The translations under genes and the position numbers were made by a program. 64,000 nt of DNA, from NCBI GenBank assembly GCA_938027685.1, contig CALJAM010000001.1, positions 124,001 to 188,000 of the forward strand, read 5' to 3'. Below, in pieces: positions 9,260 through 18,707 of the stretch; position 1 is the stretch's first letter, and the number at the start of each line of letters is the position of its first letter. A model generated the notes under the pieces. The model ran no database searches. It was not told where the DNA came from and saw nothing but the letters and a program-made list of their open reading frames with translations. The DNA comes from an uncultured Bryobacteraceae bacterium (GTDB lineage Bacteria; Acidobacteriota; Terriglobia; Bryobacterales; Bryobacteraceae).

Positions 9260-9688
9260 ATGGAGCGAGTGCGGACTACGGGGGGTCATCCGCCGTCGCG
9301 CCGGGCAGCTTTCGGGCTGCTGGCGCTTGCCACATTGTGCTGCGCCGAACCGCAGAAACGCAAGTCTCCGCCGCCGGCCGTACAGATCCTCGAGCTTGCC
9401 GCACACCGTTCGGAAGGTCTGGTGACGATTGACGGGCGGCTGCGCAGCCTCGCTGCGCGTCCTCTGGAGGGGCTGGAACTGGTGCTGGAGTTCGCCACGA
9501 CCGACGGCCGGATCATCACCCGCCAGCGCGGCGCGATCGAACCGGATCCGTTGCCGCCGGGTGCGGAGGCGGAGTTCCGTTGGCAGATGCGCGATCACGT
9601 CCGCGCCGTGAGTTTCCGCATCCATGCCGTCGAGCGCGCGGGCCGCGAGGTGATCGTGCGCAACGCAGGCCCGCATTACATCGAATGA
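9260..9688 (+). CDS. Small secreted protein of unknown function
   Basis: A 142-residue protein not assigned to a named family. Residues 15-29 (RAAFGLLALATLCCA) form a hydrophobic export signal; the two cysteines there could be a poor lipobox, but the -3 position does not fit well. The mature part has one compact beta-rich segment of about 100 residues (VQILELAAHRSEGLVTIDGRLRSL ... GLELVLEFATTDGRII) that resembles the FxLYD-type beta-sandwich in hydrophobic pattern. It diverges from the glycosylasparaginase gene across 29 bp and sits 29 bp upstream of aroA. The ATG at 9260 lacks a clear Shine-Dalgarno. Confidence 0.55.
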   Translation: MERVRTTGGHPPSRRAAFGLLALATLCCAEPQKRKSPPPAVQILELAAHRSEGLVTIDGRLRSLAARPLEGLELVLEFATTDGRIITRQRGAIEPDPLPPGAEAEFRWQMRDHVRAVSFRIHAVERAGREVIVRNAGPHYIE

Positions 9689-9717
9689 ACCCCGGCCGAT
9701 AGAATGGAACTTTGTGC

Positions 9718-11010
9718 ATGACAACAACGATCCGGCCCGCAACTCGTTTGAGCGGTGCTCTGCGGTTGCCCGGCGACAAATCCATCTCGCACCGGTACGC
9801 CATGCTGGCGGCCATCGCTGAGGGTGCGACGCGGATCCGGAATTTTTCCAGCGGAGCGGATTGCGCATCGACTTTGGGTGCGCTCGAAGCGCTCGGCGTG
9901 CCGGTCCGGCGGAACGGCACGGAGGTCGTCATTGACGGCCGGGGCCTGGAGGGGCTACGCGAGCCGGGCGCGACGCTGGACGCGGGCAACTCAGGCTCGA
10001 CGATGCGCATGCTCGCCGGCATCCTGGCCGGGCATCCTTTCCGCGCCACGATCGCGGGTGACGAGTCGCTCTCCCGCCGGCCTATGGACCGCATCATCCG
10101 GCCCTTGGAGATGATGGGGGCCAGGGTTCGCGCGCGCGAAGGCCGCTACCCGCCGCTGGAAATCGAAGGCGGAAGGCTGAGGTCCATCGAGTACGAGCTG
10201 CCGGTGGCCAGCGCGCAGGTCAAATCGTGCGTGCTTTTTGCGGGGTTGTACGCGGAAGGCGTCACCGGCGTAATCGAACCGGTGCGCACGCGCGATCACA
10301 CCGAGCTCGCGTTGCGCGAATTCGGCGCGGAGGTGCGGGTGGACGGTCGCAGGATCTCGGTCCGCGGGCGTCCCCGCCTTGTAGCGCGCGAGCTCGATGT
10401 TCCCGGCGACCTTTCCTCGGCCGCTTTCTTTCTGGCGGCCGCTCTGCTGGTGCCCGGCTCCGAACTCCTCATCGAGGAAGTGGGGTTGAATCCCACCCGT
10501 GCCGCCCTGCTCGACTTTCTCGCGGGGCAGGGGGCTTCGATTCGCGTGCTTCGCGTCGAGCAGCGGGCGGGCGAACTTGTGGGCGACGTGCTGGTGCGCC
10601 ATTCGCCGCTGCGCGGGGGCGTGATCGAAGGCGCGCTCACCGCTGCGCTGATCGACGAGATTCCGGTGCTCGCCGTGCTGGGAGCGGCCAGCCGGGAGGG
10701 CCTCATCGTGCGTGACGCCGCCGAATTGCGGATCAAGGAGACCGACCGCATAGCGACGGTAGCCGAGAACCTGCGTCGCATGAACGTCGTCGTGGAAGTG
10801 GCGCCTGACGGCCTGCGTGTGCCGGGCGGTCAGCGCTTCCGCGCGGCGCGGTTGGATTCCTTCGGCGACCACCGCATCGCCATGGCGTTCGCGGTCGCGG
10901 CACTGGCGGCCGATGGGGAGTGCACGATCGAGGGGGCGGAGGCGGCCGCGGTCTCGCTGCCCGAGTTCTTCCCACTGCTGGAAAAAGTGGCGGGGGAGCT
11001 CGGCGGGTAG
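9718..11010 (+). CDS. aroA: 3-phosphoshikimate 1-carboxyvinyltransferase (EPSP synthase, class II type)
   Basis: Sixth step of the shikimate pathway: shikimate-3-phosphate plus phosphoenolpyruvate gives EPSP. About 430 residues, normal length. Seen: LPGDKSISHR at the N-terminus, LDAGNSGSTMRML, SRRPMDRII, SAQVKSC, RTRDHTE, GDLSSAAFFL, NPTRAALL, LRIKETDRI and DSFGDHRIAMAF. The combination GDKS, SAQxK, RxHxE and NxTR is the published signature of class II, glyphosate-insensitive enzymes. ATG 9718 is chosen over TTG 9712. No clear Shine-Dalgarno precedes it; instead TAGAAT ends 12 bases before the ATG. The downstream DUF389 gene begins 9 bp after the stop. Confidence 0.95.
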   Translation: MTTTIRPATRLSGALRLPGDKSISHRYAMLAAIAEGATRIRNFSSGADCASTLGALEALGVPVRRNGTEVVIDGRGLEGLREPGATLDAGNSGSTMRMLAGILAGHPFRATIAGDESLSRRPMDRIIRPLEMMGARVRAREGRYPPLEIEGGRLRSIEYELPVASAQVKSCVLFAGLYAEGVTGVIEPVRTRDHTELALREFGAEVRVDGRRISVRGRPRLVARELDVPGDLSSAAFFLAAALLVPGSELLIEEVGLNPTRAALLDFLAGQGASIRVLRVEQRAGELVGDVLVRHSPLRGGVIEGALTAALIDEIPVLAVLGAASREGLIVRDAAELRIKETDRIATVAENLRRMNVVVEVAPDGLRVPGGQRFRAARLDSFGDHRIAMAFAVAALAADGECTIEGAEAAAVSLPEFFPLLEKVAGELGG

Positions 11011-11013
11011 AAT
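11008..11013 (+). promoter_or_regulatory. -10-like hexamer overlapping the aroA stop codon
   Basis: TAGAAT covers the aroA TAG stop and ends six bases before the ATG of the DUF389 gene at 11020. This is the spacing expected of a leaderless transcript, and no Shine-Dalgarno lies in the interval. No convincing -35 box is visible, so this is a candidate only. Confidence 0.35.
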
Positions 11014-11019
11014 GAGGCT

Positions 11020-12435
11020 ATGCCCGCCGACCGCCACGGGCCCGGCATCCGTCTGGAAAAGCTGCTGAGAATCACTGCCGCGGACAAGCGCCGCGTTTAC
11101 GCGCAGATCTTCGATGCCGCTCGGCTCGGCGATCTGAATTACTGGCTGGAACTGGTCTTTTCGGCCGGAATCGCCACGTTCGGCCTGGTGCTGAACAGCC
11201 CCGCTGTAGTGATCGGCGCGATGCTGATCTCTCCCCTGATGGGTCCGATCATGGCCGCGGGCCTCGCCTTCGCCGCGGCTGATCTCTACCTCGGGCTGAG
11301 GGCGTTGCTCAATCTCGCCGTGAGCATCGCGGGCGCGGTGGCTTTTTCCGCGTTCCTGGTATGGCTGCTGCCTTTCCATGCCGTGACCGCCGAGATCCTC
11401 AACCGTACCCAACCCAACCTGCTCGACCTAGGCGTGGCTCTGTTTTCGGGCCTGGCCGGTTCGGTCGTTGTCGTACGCAGCGCCGGCGCGGGCGCAGTGA
11501 CGGCGCTGCCCGGCGTGGCCATCGCCGTGGCCTTGATGCCGCCCCTTTGTACGGTCGGCTTCGGGCTGGGCAGCGGCTGGCAAAGCGACATCATTTCCGG
11601 TGCAAGCTTGCTGTTTCTGACCAACCTCGCTGCCATCGTGGTCAGCGCGTTCGTGATCTTTTACGCCCTCCGCCTGCACGCGCCGGAGCTGCGCGCGGAG
11701 GTCGAGCAGAACATCCGGGAGCATGTGGAAGGCGATCCTCTGTACCGGCTGCTGCGGCGCACTGCGTTGACGAGTGCGGTCGCCGCCATCGGGAAATTGC
11801 GCTGGCGCGCGCTCATGCTGGCGATGAGCCTGCTGGTGCTCTACGTTCCTCTGCGCAACGGTCTAATGCAGGTCCGTGACGAGACGCTGGCGCGAGCGGC
11901 GGCACGCGAAGCCATTCGGCGCATGGCCTCACCGGAGAGCGTGGTTAGCGAGCAGGTGCGTTTTTCGGGGTCGCGGATCTGGGTGAGCCTGGTGGTGACG
12001 GAGAACGTCGAGGCGGCCCGCATCGAACAGGCGCGAGCCCTCATCATGAAGCGGACCGGCAAGGACGCCGAGGTGGTGGTGCGTAAGGTGGCAGGAGAGG
12101 AGGAGCTGGCCCTGCTGCGGGAGCGCTTGCGGGCGCCGGCGCCGCAGCCGGTGGCGCGTCCGGACCTGGGCAGCGTCCAAGGCGAGTGGTTCCAGCGTTT
12201 GCGTCGGGCGTTGGAGGAATCCTGGCCCGCCGCGATCGTTCCGTTGATCGGCTACGAGTTGGCTTTCACCGAAGGCGGGCCGCGCGTACGCGTCGTTTAT
12301 GAGAGTGCAAAGCCGTTGGACCCTGTGGGCGAAGAACTGATCCGGCGCGCGTTGCGAAACGCGCTGGATTACCGCGGTCTCGAGGTAGAGCTCAAGCAGG
12401 AAATGCCGTTGAGGGCGAAAGGGAGGGAACAATAA
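11020..12435 (+). CDS. DUF389 integral membrane protein
   Basis: A 471-residue member of the DUF389 family (uncharacterised hydrophobic proteins). The N-terminal half holds the family core of about five to six membrane segments with the signature NSPAVVIGAMLISPLMGPI near residues 65-83, a second conserved block GVAIAVALMPPLCTVGFGLG near 165-185, and a final transmembrane segment near 265-280. The C-terminal 190 residues are soluble and look like two alpha/beta subdomains. Transport activity has not been shown for the family. The gene is followed after 4 bp by a cation/proton antiporter, so the two are probably co-transcribed and may both concern ion or pH balance (inference). Confidence 0.82.
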   Translation: MPADRHGPGIRLEKLLRITAADKRRVYAQIFDAARLGDLNYWLELVFSAGIATFGLVLNSPAVVIGAMLISPLMGPIMAAGLAFAAADLYLGLRALLNLAVSIAGAVAFSAFLVWLLPFHAVTAEILNRTQPNLLDLGVALFSGLAGSVVVVRSAGAGAVTALPGVAIAVALMPPLCTVGFGLGSGWQSDIISGASLLFLTNLAAIVVSAFVIFYALRLHAPELRAEVEQNIREHVEGDPLYRLLRRTALTSAVAAIGKLRWRALMLAMSLLVLYVPLRNGLMQVRDETLARAAAREAIRRMASPESVVSEQVRFSGSRIWVSLVVTENVEAARIEQARALIMKRTGKDAEVVVRKVAGEEELALLRERLRAPAPQPVARPDLGSVQGEWFQRLRRALEESWPAAIVPLIGYELAFTEGGPRVRVVYESAKPLDPVGEELIRRALRNALDYRGLEVELKQEMPLRAKGREQ

Positions 12436-12439
12436 ACGA

Positions 12440-13675
12440 ATGACGGGAACCTGGATTGTCGCCTCTGGCCTGGCGCTCTGGCTGGCCGCGGCGCCTGGTT
12501 CGCCCAGCGTGCCGCTGGCCATGTTGATGGTCTTCGGTACCGCCAAGCTCCTCGCCGAGCTTTTCGAGCGGCTCAATCAGCCGGGAATCGTGGGCGAAAT
12601 TTTGGCCGGCGTGATCATCGGCCCGAGCCTGCTGGGGTGGATGGCGCCGAACGACTTCTTCCGAGCCTTGGCGGATCTAGGCGTGCTCTTCCTGCTGTTC
12701 CGCGTCGGCTTGGAAGTGAAGGCCTCCGAGTTGTTGCGGATCGGCGGGACTGCCCTGCTGGTAGCCGTTCTAGGCGTAATCGTGCCTTTCGCTCTCGGCT
12801 GGGGCATTCTTCTGGCTTGGGGTGAGCCGCAGGTGGAGGCGATTTTCATGGGTGCGGCTATGGTGGCGACCAGCGTCGGCATCACGGCTCAGGTGCTGGC
12901 GAGCAAAGGCTTGCTCAACCACGTGGCCAGCCGGATGATCCTCGCCGCGGCCGTGATCGACGACGTGCTGGGTCTGCTCGTGCTGGCGCTGGTCTCGAGC
13001 GTGGCTCGTGGGAAGGTCAACGTTGCGGGCCTGGCGCTAACCGGAGTGCTGGCCATGGGCTTTGTGTTCGTGGTGGCGAAGTGGGGCAGCCGCACGGTGG
13101 GGCAGGTGGTCTCCCGCGCGCATGCCCGCCTGCGCGTCAGCGAAGCGTACTTCGCGCTGGCCATGGTGGTTCTCTTTGCCCTCGCCTTCCTGGCCGAGTA
13201 CGTCGGTGTTGCCGCCATCGTGGGCGCGTTCCTCGCCGGGATGGCGCTTTCGGAGACGGTGGACCCGCGCGTGGAGCACCTTGCGCAGGGCGTCACCGAA
13301 CTGCTGGTGCCGTTCTTTCTCGCCGGCATCGGGATGCATCTCGACGTGAAGGGCTTTGCGGAGCCCTCGGTGTTGTTCCTCGCGCTGGTGATTTTCGCGG
13401 CCGCGGTGATCGCGAAACTGGTGGGCTGCGGCTTGGGTGCTTGGGGACTCGGTTTCCGCAACATGTTGCGGGTCGGCCTGGGCATGATGCCGCGCGGCGA
13501 GGTCGGCATGGTCATTGCACAGATTGGACTCTCGATGGGTGTCATCGCGCCGCGCATTTACGGTGTGGCGGTTTTCATGGCGGTGGCGACCACCCTGCTG
13601 GCTCCCCCGCTGCTCCGCCTGGCATACCGAGACGTGGCGCCTGAAGCCGAGCAGGAGGTCTTGCGGCTGGGATGA
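12440..13675 (+). CDS. Cation:proton antiporter, CPA2 family
   Basis: A 411-residue inner-membrane antiporter exchanging Na+ or K+ for H+. It is almost entirely hydrophobic with about 12-13 predicted segments. Family marks: NQPGIVGEILAGVIIGPSLLG near the N-terminus, FRVGLEVK, ATSVGITAQVL, and AAAVIDDVLGLLVLAL, where the paired Asp residues belong to the ion-binding site of the CPA2 fold. It stops after the membrane domain and has no TrkA/RCK regulatory tail, unlike KefB/KefC. Ion specificity cannot be read from the sequence. It is downstream of, and almost contiguous with, the DUF389 gene, and converges on the M28 peptidase gene. Confidence 0.85.
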   Translation: MTGTWIVASGLALWLAAAPGSPSVPLAMLMVFGTAKLLAELFERLNQPGIVGEILAGVIIGPSLLGWMAPNDFFRALADLGVLFLLFRVGLEVKASELLRIGGTALLVAVLGVIVPFALGWGILLAWGEPQVEAIFMGAAMVATSVGITAQVLASKGLLNHVASRMILAAAVIDDVLGLLVLALVSSVARGKVNVAGLALTGVLAMGFVFVVAKWGSRTVGQVVSRAHARLRVSEAYFALAMVVLFALAFLAEYVGVAAIVGAFLAGMALSETVDPRVEHLAQGVTELLVPFFLAGIGMHLDVKGFAEPSVLFLALVIFAAAVIAKLVGCGLGAWGLGFRNMLRVGLGMMPRGEVGMVIAQIGLSMGVIAPRIYGVAVFMAVATTLLAPPLLRLAYRDVAPEAEQEVLRLG

Positions 13676-13677
13676 TC

Positions 13678-13693
13678 CTCAGCGGGCGCTGAG
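13678..13693. terminator. Hairpin between convergent antiporter and M28 peptidase genes
   Basis: CTCAGCG-GG-CGCTGAG is a perfect inverted repeat directly after the antiporter stop; it includes the stop codon of the opposing peptidase gene. It could act as a compact bidirectional terminator, though no T-run follows on either strand and the loop is tight. Confidence 0.4.
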
Positions 13694-15292
13694 ACTCTTC
13701 TCCCGCGCGGCGTAGAATTCGTCGCCGGGTTGCCAGTGCGGCAGCTTTTCCAGGTTCGCCGCTTCGAAGCCAAGCAACAGACCGAAGCGTGCGATTTGCT
13801 CCAGGCCTGCGAAGTCCCAATCCTCGCGGAACTCGTCCGAAGGTTGGTGGTAGTGCTTGCTGTTGAATTCGCGGAAAAGCTGTTCGGCGAAGCCCGGCGG
13901 CTTACCCTCGAAATCTCCGCCCTGGTGCACGGAAAACGCCGGGATGCCGACCTTGGCCAGCGGGAAGTGATCCGACCGATAGAAGCTGCCCTGCTCAGGA
14001 CGGGGATCCGGCCTGATGGTCAGGCCCATGCGCCGCGCGACCTCTTGGACCACGGGGTAGAAGGTCGTCCGCTCAGCGCCCGCCACAACGACGCTGCGGA
14101 TCAGGCCCACGGGGTGGAACGCATCGAAGTTGAGAGCGACAGCGGTTTTACCGGGCGGCACGATCGGATGCGTGGCATAGTACTCGGATCCGCGCAGGCC
14201 GCCCTCTTCCGCGGTGACGGCGATGAACAACGCCGAGCGCCGCGGCTTCTGTTCCAGGCCCGCCCAGGCCCGCGCCATTTCGAGCAGGATGCCGCAGCCA
14301 GTGGCGTTGTCCACGGCGCCGTTGTAGATTGCGTCGCCGCCTACGGGTTCGCCGATTCCCAGGTGGTCCCAGTGGGCCGTAAAGAGCACGGCTTCGGACT
14401 TCAAATCGGGATCGCTGCCCTCGATCTTGGCGATCACGTTGCGGGTCTCGATCCGGCGCAGCTTTGCGGGCAGGCGCGCACGCACTCGCAGACCGAGCGG
14501 GATGGGCCGGAAATCACGGGACTGCGCGGCCTTCAGCAGCTCGGCCACCCTGCGGCCGGCCATGGAGAGCAGCCGCTCGCCTGCGGCCTCGCTGATCCAA
14601 CCGGCCAGGGCCAGCGCCTGCTCGCCCGGGGCTAGCTCCACGAACGGCTGCTCGCGCCCCCAGGATCCGCGCACGACGGCCCAGGGATAGCCGGCGGTGG
14701 CGTCGGTATGAATGATCAGCGCGCCCAGCGCCCCGGCGCGCAGCGCCTGCTCGAACTTATACGTCCAGCGGCCGTAGTAGGTCAGCGCGCGGCCGCCGAA
14801 AAATTTCGGATCCTGCGAGGCCGGTTCGTTGGTGAAAAGGATGAGAATCTTGCCGCGGACGTCGGTCCCCTTGAAGTCGTCCCAACCGTATTCGGGGGCC
14901 ACGATGCCGTGTCCGACGAAGACGGCTTCGGCTTCGAACTGCTCGAGCGGCCGCTGGCGCAGGCTGCTGCCCACGAACTCGTCGAGCCACTTCAAATTCA
15001 AGGAGCGACCCCGGCCGTGGAAGGAGAGGTGCGCCTGCGGCAGCGTTTGAATGCCCACCAGCGGAACGGTCTGGAACCACGTCCCGTTCCCGCCACCCGG
15101 CCGTGCGCCCGCCAGAGCGAACTGGGCGGCCAGATACTCGGTGGTGACCACCTCGCCGCGCGTGCCGATGCCGCGGCCCTCGGTCAGATCGTGGGATAGA
15201 AACCGGACGTGGGCGCGGATGCGCTCCCCCGAGACCTCATGAGTCTGCGCGGCCGCCAGGACCGCCGCCAACAACAGGACCGCCCGCCGCAT
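13679..15292 (-). CDS. M28 family zinc aminopeptidase with PA domain, secreted
   Basis: Exported metallopeptidase, 537 residues. Order: signal peptide (1-15, LLLAAVLAAAQ), an N-terminal region, a protease-associated domain (about 105-260, including VRGKILILFTNEPA), then the M28 catalytic domain. All expected metal ligands and catalytic residues are visible: His/Asp in TAHWDHLG, the bridging Asp in GAVDNATG, Glu-Glu in TAEEGG, Asp in NFDAF and His in KHYHQPSDE. It probably removes N-terminal residues from peptides in the periplasm or outside the cell. ATG 15292 has GGGAG upstream. It lies 47 bp downstream of a sulfatase gene on the same strand. Confidence 0.9.
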   Translation of the reverse strand: MRRAVLLLAAVLAAAQTHEVSGERIRAHVRFLSHDLTEGRGIGTRGEVVTTEYLAAQFALAGARPGGGNGTWFQTVPLVGIQTLPQAHLSFHGRGRSLNLKWLDEFVGSSLRQRPLEQFEAEAVFVGHGIVAPEYGWDDFKGTDVRGKILILFTNEPASQDPKFFGGRALTYYGRWTYKFEQALRAGALGALIIHTDATAGYPWAVVRGSWGREQPFVELAPGEQALALAGWISEAAGERLLSMAGRRVAELLKAAQSRDFRPIPLGLRVRARLPAKLRRIETRNVIAKIEGSDPDLKSEAVLFTAHWDHLGIGEPVGGDAIYNGAVDNATGCGILLEMARAWAGLEQKPRRSALFIAVTAEEGGLRGSEYYATHPIVPPGKTAVALNFDAFHPVGLIRSVVVAGAERTTFYPVVQEVARRMGLTIRPDPRPEQGSFYRSDHFPLAKVGIPAFSVHQGGDFEGKPPGFAEQLFREFNSKHYHQPSDEFREDWDFAGLEQIARFGLLLGFEAANLEKLPHWQPGDEFYAAREKSLSAR

Positions 15293-15339
15293 GGTTGTAA
15301 CTCCCTAGTGTATCCGGATGCGGCCGGCGGCCCGACGAC

Positions 15340-16782
15340 TCACCCGCCCGGCTTGCCGCGGACCCGCAGCAGCGAAACCAGTTGCGAGCGCAGATCGTTT
15401 TTCAGGCGTGCGGCCTGCGCCGAACCAGCCAGATTGACCAACTCGCGTGGGTCCTTCCGGTAGTCGTAAAGCTCCTCGCCCAGCCTGCCCTCGTCCCAGA
15501 AGGTGTAGCGATAGCGCTCGGTGCGGATCGTGTAGCCCATGACCGCCTTCGCGCCGGAGCCGCGCCGGACCTGTGTGATCGCGGGTTTCTGCCATGCCGC
15601 ACCGGGATTGCGCAGCAGCAAAGCCAAGCTACGTCCGTGCAGATTGGCGGGAGCTTCGCGCAGTGCGCAGAGTTCGGCCAGCGTCGGGTAGAGATCGAGC
15701 AACTCGACCGTGCGCGGGCAGACCCGCCCTCTCGCCGTTACGCTCGGGCCGCTGATGATCAGCGGCGCGCGCGCCGACGCCTCGAACAGCGTTTGCTTCA
15801 TCCACTGCCCGTGCTCGCCGAGTTGATAGCCGTGATCGCTCCAGAACACGATGATCGTGTTCTCCACGAGGCGCAAGCGCTCCAGGGCCTCCAACAGTCG
15901 GCCCACCTGGGCGTCCATGAAGCTGATCGAGGCGTAGTAAGCCCGCATCGCTTCGCGCCGCTGCTGCTCGTTCATTCCCCAGTGAGCGGGGCGCGTGAAG
16001 TAAGCCAGCTCGGGCGCGATGCGCATCTCATCTTCGCTGAAGGGGATCAGTTCGATGCGCTCCAGAGGATACTGGTCGAAGTACTTGACGGGTGCGATCC
16101 ACGGCACGTGCGGCCTATAAAAGCCGGCGGCCAAAAACCACGGGTCGTTCCGGTGCTCTTCCATCAGCCGGATCGTCTCGAGCGCCACCATGCCGTCGGT
16201 GTGCTCCTCGTCGCGTGCGGGCGAGGCATAGAAACAGACGGCCGAACCCAGGCCGCGCTGCGGCGTGTAGTTGGTGAGCAGCGCCTCCTCCTTGGTGTGA
16301 TCCACGCCGTTGGGGTTCACCACGCGGTTCCAGGTGGGTTTGTCGTCCAGACCGTCGGTGCCGATCTGGCCGGGCACCCCGTAATGGAAGATCTTGCCCA
16401 CGCGGGCGCTGAAATAGCCGTTTTTCTGAAAGAGCTGGCCGAGCGTAACCACATCGGGGACGGCCTGGCGGAAGTGGCGGCTGTTGTCGTAGACCGTGGT
16501 GGTGTCCGGCGCCAGACCCGTCATCAGCGAAGCCCGCGACGGATTGCAAAGCGGGTATTGGCAGTAAGCCCGCTCGAAGCGCACTCCGCGTGAGGCGATG
16601 CGATCCAGGTTCGGCGTGCGCACCAGCGGATGCCCGTAACAGCTCAGGCAGGTGTTCAGGTCGTCGGAGGCGATGAACAGTACGTTGGGCGGACGGGCGG
16701 CCCCGCGCACCATCGGAGCCAGCAGGGCGCCCGCGGCGGAAGCCAGCCATTGACGGCGTGAAAGCAGCGTACCCTGATCCAT
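15340..16782 (-). CDS. Sulfatase, iduronate-2-sulfatase-like, Tat signal
   Basis: Arylsulfatase-type hydrolase of sulfate esters, 480 residues. The N-terminus has a twin-arginine signal (SRRQWLASAAGALLAPM, residues 8-24). The alkaline-phosphatase-like core shows NVLFIASDDLN (metal-binding Asp pair), the formylglycine motif CNPSRASLMTG (the Cys is oxidised by FGE), VGKIFH, and FWSDHGYQLGEHGQW for the second metal half-site. The spacing and the DTTTVYDNSRHFR and FYRPHVPWIAP segments resemble iduronate-2-sulfatases. ATG 16782 with GGGGAAG upstream is preferred to TTG 16818. Substrate is unknown; sulfated plant or algal glycans are plausible. Confidence 0.88.
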   Translation of the reverse strand: MDQGTLLSRRQWLASAAGALLAPMVRGAARPPNVLFIASDDLNTCLSCYGHPLVRTPNLDRIASRGVRFERAYCQYPLCNPSRASLMTGLAPDTTTVYDNSRHFRQAVPDVVTLGQLFQKNGYFSARVGKIFHYGVPGQIGTDGLDDKPTWNRVVNPNGVDHTKEEALLTNYTPQRGLGSAVCFYASPARDEEHTDGMVALETIRLMEEHRNDPWFLAAGFYRPHVPWIAPVKYFDQYPLERIELIPFSEDEMRIAPELAYFTRPAHWGMNEQQRREAMRAYYASISFMDAQVGRLLEALERLRLVENTIIVFWSDHGYQLGEHGQWMKQTLFEASARAPLIISGPSVTARGRVCPRTVELLDLYPTLAELCALREAPANLHGRSLALLLRNPGAAWQKPAITQVRRGSGAKAVMGYTIRTERYRYTFWDEGRLGEELYDYRKDPRELVNLAGSAQAARLKNDLRSQLVSLLRVRGKPGG

Positions 16783-16840
16783 CGCGAAAAACTTCCCCGG
16801 ATAGGATACATCTTGCAAGCGTCAATCGCGGGCGGGAAGC

Positions 16841-17149
16841 TCAGGTTGCGGCCGGCTTGGGTTCGTCTTCGCGGGGCATGATGATCCATGCGCCAAGGTA
16901 CACAAGGCCCACGATGCCGCCGCTCACGAACAACAGCGCCAGCCAGAGGATGCGCATGAGCGTGACGTCCATATCCAGATAGCGGGCGAAGCCGGCGCAG
17001 ACGCCGCCCAGCTTCTTACCCCGGACCGCGCGCGTCAGTCGGCGTGGTTTCGCAACCGGGCGCACCAGATCCGGGCGCGTCGGATGCCCGCAACGGGCGC
17101 AGTAAAGATCGCTGTCCTCGAGCTGGAGCCCGCACTGGGTGCAGTACAT
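16841..17149 (-). CDS. Zinc-ribbon PspC-domain membrane protein
   Basis: A 102-residue protein. Residues 1-22 form a zinc ribbon (MYCTQCG ... YCARCG, two Cys-x2-Cys pairs). Residues 38-95 form a PspC domain with the motif GKKLGGVCAGFARYLDMDVTLMRILW and one long hydrophobic segment. PspC proteins take part in phage-shock or envelope-stress responses in proteobacteria; here no pspA or pspB neighbour is present. A GGAG lies upstream of the ATG. Confidence 0.85.
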   Translation of the reverse strand: MYCTQCGLQLEDSDLYCARCGHPTRPDLVRPVAKPRRLTRAVRGKKLGGVCAGFARYLDMDVTLMRILWLALLFVSGGIVGLVYLGAWIIMPREDEPKPAAT

Positions 17150-17231
17150 GGCCGGCTTCTCCTCTGGAAGGCATACGAGGTCACCGGCGGGAAAGTTCCG
17201 CGCGAGCGGGGGAAGTCGGCGGCGGGAGGCA

Positions 17232-17265
17232 GCGCGCGCCCGCGTGGGGCAAGGCGGGCGCGCGC
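17232..17265. terminator. Perfect 12-bp inverted repeat downstream of gap
   Basis: GCGCGCGCCCGC at 17232-17243 and its exact reverse complement at 17254-17265 enclose a 10-base loop. The element starts 13 bp beyond the gap stop codon in the direction of transcription. It would make a very stable all-GC hairpin, but no T-run follows, so it may be a non-canonical terminator or an mRNA 3'-end stabiliser. Confidence 0.5.
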
Positions 17266-17278
17266 CGGGGAGGCTTGC

Positions 17279-18409
<1,131 letters not shown>

Positions 18410-18706
18410 CTAGGTGCCGGCCCCGCCGGCGCTGCTCCTGGCCCGCAGAGCCCTCTGATATCGCTCCCAGAGCTCCCTGCGGACCGCCTCGTTTAGCGGG
18501 CCCGGCAACTCGCCCGGCCGGAAACCGCGGCACAATTCGACGGTCTTGCGCAGGCTCTCAAGAAACTCCAGGCAGGGAGGACAATCCTTGAGGTGGGCCT
18601 CGATCTCGTCGCAACTGTCGGCGGGAAGCTCGGCATCGAGGTATTCCGAGAGCAACGCGAAGATCCGCTTACATTCGCTCTCGCGCCCATGAGATCCGGG
18701 ATCCAT
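18410..18706 (-). CDS. Zinc-finger anti-sigma factor (ZAS type, soluble)
   Basis: A 98-residue protein with the anti-sigma zinc motif His-x3-Cys-x2-Cys (EAHLKDCPPC) near residues 37-46 and an N-terminal Cys (ESECKRIF). No transmembrane segment follows, so it should be cytoplasmic. It begins one base after the stop of the ECF sigma gene (TGA-G-ATG), which indicates co-transcription and translational coupling. ATG 18706 is preferred over the upstream ATG 18739, which would overlap the sigma gene by 32 bp. It most likely binds and inhibits the adjacent sigma factor. Confidence 0.82.
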   Translation of the reverse strand: MDPGSHGRESECKRIFALLSEYLDAELPADSCDEIEAHLKDCPPCLEFLESLRKTVELCRGFRPGELPGPLNEAVRRELWERYQRALRARSSAGGAGT

Positions 18707-18707
18707 C

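Noticed and set aside
9991-11412. 473-codon minus-strand open frame
   Set aside because: Antisense to aroA and the DUF389 gene; composition is low-complexity and without motifs.
15382-16593. 403-codon plus-strand open frame
   Set aside because: Antisense to the sulfatase gene, which carries the full formylglycine and metal-site motifs.
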